From positions 1 through 17,072 of the forward strand of contig JAFTYS010000041.1 in NCBI GenBank assembly GCA_017461285.1: a DNA stretch of 17,072 nt, written 5' to 3'. Both the position numbers and the translations under genes were made by a program. The notes under the pieces are model-generated. The model was given only the letters and a program-made list of their open reading frames with translations. It was not told where the DNA came from and did no database searches. Below are positions 1 through 5,322 of the stretch, one piece after another; positions within the stretch are counted from its first letter, which is position 1; each line of letters begins with the position of its first letter. The stretch is from Bacteroidales bacterium. Its GTDB lineage: Bacteria; Bacteroidota; Bacteroidia; Bacteroidales; UBA932.

Positions 1-1
1 A

Positions 2-328
2 GGTGCAAAGGCATACCTCGTGAACACAGGATGGAACGGAACAGGCAAGCGTATCTCTATCAAGGATACAAGAGGAATCATCGACGCAATCCTCGACGGT
101 TCTATCGACAAGGCTCCTACAAAGCAGATCCCTTACTTCGATTTCACAGTTCCTACTGAGCTTCCAGGCGTTGATCCAGCTATCCTCGACCCACGTGACA
201 CTTACGAGTGCGCATGCCAGTGGGAGGAAAAGGCAAAGGACCTCGCAGCACGTTTCATCAAGAACTTCAACAAGTTCACCGGAAACGACCTCGGCAAGTC
301 TCTCGTAGCGGCTGGTCCAAAGCTCTAA
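2..328 (+). CDS. pckA: Phosphoenolpyruvate carboxykinase (ATP), 3' end only
   Basis: This is the last 108 residues of ATP-dependent PEP carboxykinase, which converts oxaloacetate and ATP to PEP, CO2 and ADP in the cytoplasm. In gut Bacteroidales it often runs in the carboxylating direction on the route to succinate. The frame is open from base 2, so the start lies outside the window. The segment [15 protein letters not shown], followed by a [18 protein letters not shown] stretch and the ending LVAAGPKL, matches the C-terminal part of E. coli PckA as I remember it, including the exact terminal residues. Codon use is strongly biased (CGT, CTC, AAG), as expected for a highly expressed gene. A strong terminator begins about 30 bases after the stop. 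Identification is firm; nothing can be said about the missing N-terminal part. Confidence 0.96.
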   Translation, partial: GAKAYLVNTGWNGTGKRISIKDTRGIIDAILDGSIDKAPTKQIPYFDFTVPTELPGVDPAILDPRDTYECACQWEEKAKDLAARFIKNFNKFTGNDLGKSLVAAGPKL

Positions 329-353
329 TCTGACAATCCTTACAGATTATCAT

Positions 354-397
354 AAAAACGCAAGCCCTCGGGAATTCCCCGAGGGCTTGTTCTTTTT
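354..397. terminator. Bidirectional rho-independent terminator after pckA
   Basis: A perfect 12-bp GC-rich stem (361-372 pairs with 378-389) with a 5-base loop is followed on the plus strand by a T-rich tract (390-397). On the minus strand it is followed by a run of five Ts (complement of 354-358). It can therefore end pckA transcription from the left and transcription of the TIR-WG gene arriving from the right. Seen directly; activity is inferred. Confidence 0.9.
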
Positions 398-463
398 CCG
401 TCCTGACTAACGTTCACGAGTCACTCTAGCCAGGGGTTCTAGACTGCAGATATCCGACATATA

Positions 464-536
464 GACCGACGGCGGATATGGGTCGCTCCGCAGAAGCATA
501 GAGAAATGCTTCGCTCATCCACATCCGCCGCCGGTC
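464..536. repeat. Long imperfect palindrome between convergent genes
   Basis: Bases 464-481 are nearly the reverse complement of 519-536 (two mismatches over 18 positions). Inside them is a second perfect 7-bp stem (493-499 with 506-512, loop of 6). The left arm also has a competing inverted repeat (450-456 with 473-479), so two folds are possible. The element sits between the convergent pckA and TIR-WG genes. There is no coding sequence here and no T tract next to it, so it is not a typical terminator. It could be a REP-like dispersed palindrome or a transcript-stabilising structure. The rest of the 231-base gap (329-559) holds only the terminator and a short inverted repeat (425-429 with 439-443). 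Confidence 0.6.
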
Positions 537-559
537 CGTCTCCAATATCCAGTTTTAGT

Positions 560-2623
560 TTAGTCCTCAGACCACATCTCATTGCCGAACCGATCTATAT
601 AACCTTCTTTACCATTCATTTTTACTATAAAGCCTCCCCATGCAACGATAGCAGAATTATACCGACATGGGACAACTTCACGACCTAACCTGTTTATATA
701 TCCCCATTTACCATTAATTCTTACTTTAGCAAAGCCTTCTCTGAAATCAGAAGCATCATCATACCGACATGGGACAACTTCACGACCAGAAATGTCTATA
801 TATCCATATTTTCCATTCATTTCTACGCGAGCCATGCCTTCTCTGAAGCTATGTGCTAAATCAAACCTACATGGTATAACCTCACGACCAGACTTGTCTA
901 TAAATCCCCATTTACCATTCATTCTTACATATGCCATGCCTTCACAGAAATCAGAAGCATCATCATACGGACATGGTATAACCTCACGACCAGAAATGTC
1001 TATATATCCCCTTTTACCATTAATTCTTACTTTAGCCATGCCTTCACAGAAATAAGAAGCAGAATCATACCGACATGGTATAACCTCACGACCAGAAATG
1101 TCTATATATCCATATTTTCCATTCATTTGTATCAGAGCAAAGCCTTCTTGGGAAACGTAAGTTAAATCATATCGACATGGGACAACTTCACGACCTGACC
1201 TATCTATATATCCATATTTTCCATTCATTCCTACGCTAGCCATGCCTTCACAGAAAGCATAAGCAGAATCATACCGACATGGAACAACTTCACGACCAGA
1301 AATGTCTATATATCCATATTTTCTATTCATTTCTACGCGAGCCATGCCTTCACAGAAATTAGAAGCAGAATCATACCGACATGGGACAACTTCACGACCA
1401 GAAATGTCTATATATCCATATTTACCATTAATTCTTACTTTAGCAAAGCCTTCATAGACAATGCCAACTTCATCATACATACATGGGACAACTTCACGAC
1501 CAGACTTGTCTATAAATCCCCATTTACCATTCATTCTTACATATGCCATGCCTTCACAGAAATAAGAAGCATCATCATACCGACATGGTATAACCTCACG
1601 ACCAGAAATGTCTATATATCCATATTTACCATTAATCTTTACACATGCCATGCCTTCGTGGAAATAAGAAGCAGAATCATACCGATATGGGACAACTTCG
1701 CGCCCTACCTTGTCTATAACCCCCCATTTACCATTCAATTTAACCCTCGCAAAGCCTTCGCGAAAGCTATCAACAAAATCATATTTACAAGGGATAATGA
1801 CTTCGCGGGTTTCAAGGTCAGCAAAGCCGCCTTTGTTATTGGAGATGTATGGTACCAGAGTCATGGATTCGATGCGGGCGAGGCGTTCACTTTCGACCTG
1901 TTCTGCTTCGGATTTCTCTCTAGCTTGTTTGAGAGATAGAAGATCGACTTTTTCAAGTCTGTCGTGTTCCAGAATAATTTCTCTTGCAATCGCATCTGCA
2001 GGATTTTCAGTGCTGATGAACTCAGCATAGTATTCGCCGACAGGAAGAGGGATCTTCACAAGACGGTTGGCAGCAGCCGTCACTTTCTCTTCACAATCTA
2101 TGATAACCTTGCAATCAAGGTTTGACATAACCTTCAGATTCACTTCATTTGCAGAAGGTTTATTCGATGTGCTGAAAGAAGCTGATGCTGGGACGTCAGT
2201 ATCAGAAGAAGTTGGATAAACACCTTTTCCTAACCACGAGCAAAGGTCTCTCATCAGTTTGGAAATATGCTCAGGATTTGAGGCTACAATAAAGTCCGCA
2301 AGGCTGAAGTCAAATGCAAACCAACCGCGCAATCTGTCTCCATCAAGTATGACAGGCACAATTCTTTTCTTCAGGAGGTTTGCATAATTGACCTCCTTTC
2401 TGGCATATTCAGATTTCAATGAGCTGTCGGACATCATGAACAATACAACCTCACAATTCTCAATAGCACCCATAATGACATCAACGAACTGCTGTCCGCT
2501 TTCTATACCATTTACATCAATCCAGCATTTTACACCGACCTTATCCTCAATCTGTCTTACAATATCAAAAACCAGGTCCTTGTCCTTTCTGGAATAACTG
2601 ATGAATATTTTCTTATCGCTCAT
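560..2623 (-). CDS. TIR domain protein with PEGA-like domain and long WG-repeat array
   Basis: A 687-aa cytoplasmic protein with no signal peptide. Residues 4-132 form a TIR domain: box 1 is FISYSRKD (7-14), then CWID (33-36), and S..SLKSEYARKEV holds the Glu (E77) expected to be catalytic in NAD+-cleaving TIRs. Residues 160-225 resemble a PEGA-like beta domain (SNLDCKVIID, KIPLPVGEYYAEF). A charged, probably helical linker follows (about 220-252). Residues 266-672 are 12 WG repeats, eleven of 34 aa and the last of 33, each of the form (W/Y)G(Y/F)ID..GREV(V/I)PC(R/K)YD...F.EGMA.V..NGK. A partial thirteenth repeat ends the protein. The start is well supported: an in-frame TAG lies five codons upstream, and a canonical Bacteroides promoter precedes it. 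The gene is the downstream paralogue of the locus at 2791-5293 but lacks that locus's N-terminal extension. Known for the family: bacterial TIR domains often cleave NAD+ or make cyclic ADP-ribose signals in defence. Inferred: the WG array binds a ligand or partner that controls the TIR. The architecture call is firm; the function is not. Confidence 0.88.
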   Translation of the reverse strand: MSDKKIFISYSRKDKDLVFDIVRQIEDKVGVKCWIDVNGIESGQQFVDVIMGAIENCEVVLFMMSDSSLKSEYARKEVNYANLLKKRIVPVILDGDRLRGWFAFDFSLADFIVASNPEHISKLMRDLCSWLGKGVYPTSSDTDVPASASFSTSNKPSANEVNLKVMSNLDCKVIIDCEEKVTAAANRLVKIPLPVGEYYAEFISTENPADAIAREIILEHDRLEKVDLLSLKQAREKSEAEQVESERLARIESMTLVPYISNNKGGFADLETREVIIPCKYDFVDSFREGFARVKLNGKWGVIDKVGREVVPYRYDSASYFHEGMACVKINGKYGYIDISGREVIPCRYDDASYFCEGMAYVRMNGKWGFIDKSGREVVPCMYDEVGIVYEGFAKVRINGKYGYIDISGREVVPCRYDSASNFCEGMARVEMNRKYGYIDISGREVVPCRYDSAYAFCEGMASVGMNGKYGYIDRSGREVVPCRYDLTYVSQEGFALIQMNGKYGYIDISGREVIPCRYDSASYFCEGMAKVRINGKRGYIDISGREVIPCPYDDASDFCEGMAYVRMNGKWGFIDKSGREVIPCRFDLAHSFREGMARVEMNGKYGYIDISGREVVPCRYDDASDFREGFAKVRINGKWGYINRLGREVVPCRYNSAIVAWGGFIVKMNGKEGYIDRFGNEMWSED
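608..1828 (-). repeat. Tandem 102-bp repeats encoding WG units (12 copies)
   Basis: Twelve head-to-tail in-frame units, 102 bp each except the last (99 bp), lie in the 3' two thirds of the TIR-WG gene. The DNA is highly alike between units. For example the block GTCTATATATCCATATTT (plus strand), or a one-base variant, recurs in six units at matching phase. Higher-order similarity is also visible: units 2-4 resemble units 8-10 more than their direct neighbours, so multi-unit duplication or gene conversion is likely. Length changes by whole units would keep the reading frame. Confidence 0.93.
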
Positions 2624-2657
2624 GACAAAAACAATCTATAGAGACACAAAGCATTTT

Positions 2658-2688
2658 CAAATATAGTGATTATTACTTGGACCGCAAA
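2658..2688 (-). promoter_or_regulatory. Bacteroides-type promoter for the TIR-WG gene
   Basis: On the minus strand the sequence TATATTTG (2658-2665) matches the Bacteroides -7 consensus TAnnTTTG. A TTTG box (2685-2688) lies 19 bases upstream, the expected -33 spacing. Transcription would begin near 2650, leaving a 5' leader of roughly 25-30 bases before the ATG at 2623. It means the intact TIR-WG gene can be transcribed independently of its upstream paralogue. Confidence 0.75.
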
Positions 2689-2743
2689 AACAACGGTAGG
2701 AAGGCACTTGAGCAAGAATTCGAGTTATATAATATCACAAGAG

Positions 2744-2787
2744 GTTGAGCGGAAAATCATTCACACAACGGCATTTTTCCGCTCAAC
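2744..2787. repeat. 13-bp perfect inverted repeat after the WG reading frame
   Basis: Bases 2744-2756 (GTTGAGCGGAAAA) are perfectly complementary to 2775-2787, with an 18-base loop, starting four bases past the minus-strand stop at 2791. No T-rich tract follows in the direction of transcription, so a classic intrinsic terminator is unlikely. It may instead protect the transcript 3' end or be a binding site. The rest of the 167-base gap (2624-2790) contains the promoter of the downstream gene. Confidence 0.55.
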
Positions 2788-2790
2788 GTC

Positions 2791-4308
2791 TTACTCCTCC
2801 GGCCACATCTCATTTCCGAACCTATCGATATAACCCCATTTACCATTCAATCTTACAATAGCGAGACCTCCTGTAAAAATGCTAGCAGTATCATACTTTA
2901 ATGAAATAACCTCGCGACCTAATTCATCGATATATCCGCTTTTATTATTCAATGTTACACCCGCAAGACCATCGCTGAAGTCCCCAACATGTTCATACCT
3001 ACATGGAATAACCTCTCTACCCGACCTGTCTATAAAGCCCCATTTTCCTTTATATTCTACACGCATCAGACCTTTGTGGAGATAACCAACACGGTCATAC
3101 CTACACGGGACGACATTGCGACCAGATTTACGTACGAGTCCACATTTTCCATTCTTTTTTACCACTATCAACTCATCCCTGAAATCAAAATCATAATCAT
3201 ACTTACATGGAATAATCTGACTACCTATTTTTTTATCTATAATCCCCCATTTACCATTCAATTCCACCCTCACATAATGATTGTTTATATAATAAATAGA
3301 ATCATATTTATTTGAAATACTGTTACCTGATTTATCTATATACCACCATTTTTTGTTATTTTTTACTATCTCCCGACCTTCATTGAACTCGCCTGCTGAA
3401 TCATACCTACATAGAATAGTCTCGTTACCAGACCTGTCTATAAAGCCCCATTTACCATTTAATTGCACACTTGCCAGGCCTTCATGGAAGTCACCTACAC
3501 GATCAAACCTACACGGAATAACATCACGACCTAATTTATCAATAAACCCACATTTGTCATTCAATTCTACATTGGCTAGACCTTCATGAAAGTTACCAAC
3601 ATGGTCATATTTACACGGAACGGCCACATTACCTGATTTGTCTATAAAACCCCATTTACCATTATAGACTATACGCGCTAGGTCTTCGACGTGAACACAC
3701 GATTCATCATACTTACAAGAAACAATTTCGCAACCCGATCTATCTATTACGCCCCATTTACCATCCATTTTAACACTTGCGAATCCTTCGAAAAACTTAT
3801 ATGATAAATCATATTTACACGGAACAACCTCACTACCTGTTTTATCTATAAAGCCCCATTTACCATTCAAAAACACACAGGACAGGCCTTCACTGTAATC
3901 CAACGCACTACCATACTTAAAAGGAACAACCTCACGTCCGCATTTATCTATAAAGCCCCATATACCATTCAAAAACACACAGGACAAGCCTTCACTGAAT
4001 TCTCTAGCATGATCATACTTACAAGGAACAACCTCACGTCCGCATTTATCTATAAAACCCCATTTCCCTTCATATATTACACGAACAAAGTCTTCGGTAA
4101 AACTAAGACTAATCTCATCATCATACTTACAGGAAGTAATTTCGCGACCGAATCTATCTATAACGCCATATTTGCCATTCATTTTCACATTCGCAAGATC
4201 GTTGTGAAAAGTTCTCCCCCACTCATATTGGCAAGGAATCATGATCTCACAGGTATCAAGATCGGCGAAGCCGACTTTATTGTTTGAGACGTAGGGTATG
4301 AAAGTCAT
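2791..4308 (-). CDS. WG-repeat part of the frameshifted TIR-WG locus
   Basis: An open frame carrying 14 full WG repeats of 33-36 aa plus the same terminal partial unit as the neighbouring gene (YIDRFGNEMW). Typical units read WGFIDKCGREVVPCKYD then F.EGL..V.LNGK. The homologous coding sequence starts at about 4326, where it continues the linker of the TIR reading frame after a +1 shift. The frame runs open further up to 4458, but that part (beginning MRNLSVQK) is only a shadow of the TIR gene. If translated on its own, the first plausible ATG is at 4308 (MTFIPYVSNNK), giving 505 aa; it overlaps the TIR reading frame by 32 bases. No convincing ribosome binding site is seen, but Bacteroidota rarely have one. 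The repeats are more diverged than in the downstream paralogue, with several lacking the WG or GRE signature. It is either the 3' half of a broken gene or a separately translated WG protein. Confidence 0.6.
   Translation of the reverse strand: MTFIPYVSNNKVGFADLDTCEIMIPCQYEWGRTFHNDLANVKMNGKYGVIDRFGREITSCKYDDEISLSFTEDFVRVIYEGKWGFIDKCGREVVPCKYDHAREFSEGLSCVFLNGIWGFIDKCGREVVPFKYGSALDYSEGLSCVFLNGKWGFIDKTGSEVVPCKYDLSYKFFEGFASVKMDGKWGVIDRSGCEIVSCKYDESCVHVEDLARIVYNGKWGFIDKSGNVAVPCKYDHVGNFHEGLANVELNDKCGFIDKLGRDVIPCRFDRVGDFHEGLASVQLNGKWGFIDRSGNETILCRYDSAGEFNEGREIVKNNKKWWYIDKSGNSISNKYDSIYYINNHYVRVELNGKWGIIDKKIGSQIIPCKYDYDFDFRDELIVVKKNGKCGLVRKSGRNVVPCRYDRVGYLHKGLMRVEYKGKWGFIDRSGREVIPCRYEHVGDFSDGLAGVTLNNKSGYIDELGREVISLKYDTASIFTGGLAIVRLNGKWGYIDRFGNEMWPEE
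2839..4272 (-). repeat. Tandem WG-repeat array, 14 diverged units
   Basis: Fourteen consecutive units of about 102 bp (33-36 codons). Compared with the array at 608-1828 the units differ much more in DNA and protein, and three units differ in length by one or two residues (36, 33 and 35 aa). A pair near the N-terminal side (units 3 and 4, both with EGLSCVFLNG) is the most alike and looks like a late duplication. Identified by eye from the recurring GxIDxxGxE....KYD pattern. Confidence 0.88.
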
Positions 4309-5293
4309 GGATTTGATACGAGCCAATACGCTCCTCTTCAGCTTTCTCTCGAGTCTGTTTGAGAGAGAGAAGATCGACCTTTTCAAGTTTGTCGTGTTCA
4401 AGGATGATTTCTCGAGACAGAGCGTCAGCAGAGTTTTCTGTACTGACAAATTCCGCATAGTACTCTCCTATCGGGAGAGGAATCTTCGTAAGATGGTCTG
4501 CTTGAGCTATTCCTTTTTCTTCACAGTCGATCAATACTTTACAATTCAGATTTGTGAGAACCTTCAGATTAACTTCATTTGTTGGGTGTAAGGATGACAC
4601 CGTAGCATTTGAAAGCGAAAAATGTTCCATTTCATGAGGTTCATAACAAATGTTATCCGTTCCCAACCAAGATTTAAGGTTTCTTATCAACTTGGCTACA
4701 TGTTCCGGATTTGAAGCAATAATGTAGTCAGCACCGGCAAAATCAAAAACAAACCATCCTCTCAATTCATCACCATCAAGAATTACCGGGACAATCCTCT
4801 TCTTCATATGATCAGCATAATTGACTTCTTTTTTCGCAAAGGATGATTTAAGGGAATTTTCAGACATCATGAAGATGACAATCTCACATTTATCAATGGC
4901 TGCCATTATGACATCCTTAAACTGTTCACCACTTTCAATACCTTTCTCATCTATCCAGCACTTGACACCGACAGCCTTCTGAATATGATCAACAATCGAA
5001 AGAACAAGGTCTTTATCCTTTCTAGAATAACTGATGAAAATCCTTTCATCATGTACAGGATTTTTACTACCTTTTGATATGATTTCTTTAAGTTTGATAG
5101 TAACAACATCCGCAGCCTCTTTAAGTTTCCGTTCTTCGCCAAACTTTTCTTCGATAGCCGGAAGATATTCATCAGATATCTTCACATTGGGATTCAATTC
5201 CACATTAGCACCAATCCCATTAAGAAAACCTACGAGTTTACCAAGAGCAATACTATACTGCTTTGTGATTTTAGCCAATCGTATTTCTGCCAT
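4277..5293 (-). CDS. IF-2N-like / TIR / PEGA-like protein (5' part of frameshifted locus)
   Basis: A 338-aa frame. Residues 1-55 (IRLAKITKQYSIALGKLVGFL, then a NPNVKISDE stretch) resemble the N-terminal domain of Bacteroidota initiation factor IF-2, joined by a Lys/Glu-rich segment (55-82) to a TIR domain at 84-211. The TIR keeps FISYSRKD (86-93), CWID (112-115) and the predicted catalytic Glu E156 in SFAKKEV; it is roughly two-thirds identical to the TIR of the downstream gene. Residues 241-305 are the PEGA-like domain and 305-322 a charged linker. After residue 322 the sequence (IGSYQIHDF...) is out-of-frame and not homologous, caused by the +1 shift at 4327. It starts 29 bases after the dipeptidyl peptidase stop with no terminator between. 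Only a poor promoter match (TAATATTG, with TCTG 19 bases upstream) is seen, so read-through from the peptidase gene is likely. The IF-2N match is from memory of the family and is less certain than the TIR call. Confidence 0.8.
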   Translation of the reverse strand: MAEIRLAKITKQYSIALGKLVGFLNGIGANVELNPNVKISDEYLPAIEEKFGEERKLKEAADVVTIKLKEIISKGSKNPVHDERIFISYSRKDKDLVLSIVDHIQKAVGVKCWIDEKGIESGEQFKDVIMAAIDKCEIVIFMMSENSLKSSFAKKEVNYADHMKKRIVPVILDGDELRGWFVFDFAGADYIIASNPEHVAKLIRNLKSWLGTDNICYEPHEMEHFSLSNATVSSLHPTNEVNLKVLTNLNCKVLIDCEEKGIAQADHLTKIPLPIGEYYAEFVSTENSADALSREIILEHDKLEKVDLLSLKQTREKAEEERIGSYQIHDFHTLRLKQ

Positions 5294-5322
5294 AAACAGG
5301 AAGAATCATTAAAACATCAATA

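Larger units (their letters stand above)
2791..5293 (-). pseudogene. Composite TIR-PEGA-WG gene split by a +1 frameshift
   Basis: Compared with the intact paralogue, the TIR and WG reading frames here are two parts of one gene. In the paralogue the linker reads ...SERLARIESMTLVPYISNN. Here the TIR frame reads ...EEERIGSYQIHDF and stops at 4277, while the other frame supplies LARIKSMTFIPYVSNN. Skipping one base at 4327 (A on the coding strand, between CGT and TTG) restores ER-LARIKSM exactly. The repaired product would be 833 aa. There is no homopolymer or obvious slippery heptamer at the junction, which argues against programmed frameshifting. Both flanking frames are otherwise free of stops over 338 and about 510 codons, so the lesion is recent, is a sequencing or assembly error, or the two halves now work as separate proteins. 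Confidence 0.7.

Noticed and set aside
608..4272. Regular ~102-bp repeats that might suggest a CRISPR array or satellite DNA
   Set aside because: Units run without spacers, keep one open reading frame and encode WG repeats.
4318..4340. Programmed ribosomal frameshifting at the TIR-WG junction
   Set aside because: No slippery heptamer or clear downstream pseudoknot seen, and the intact paralogue is simply in frame.
4326..4458. N-terminal part (MRNLSVQK...) of the WG reading frame
   Set aside because: It is out of frame with the TIR gene and unlike the paralogue; real WG homology begins only at about 4326.
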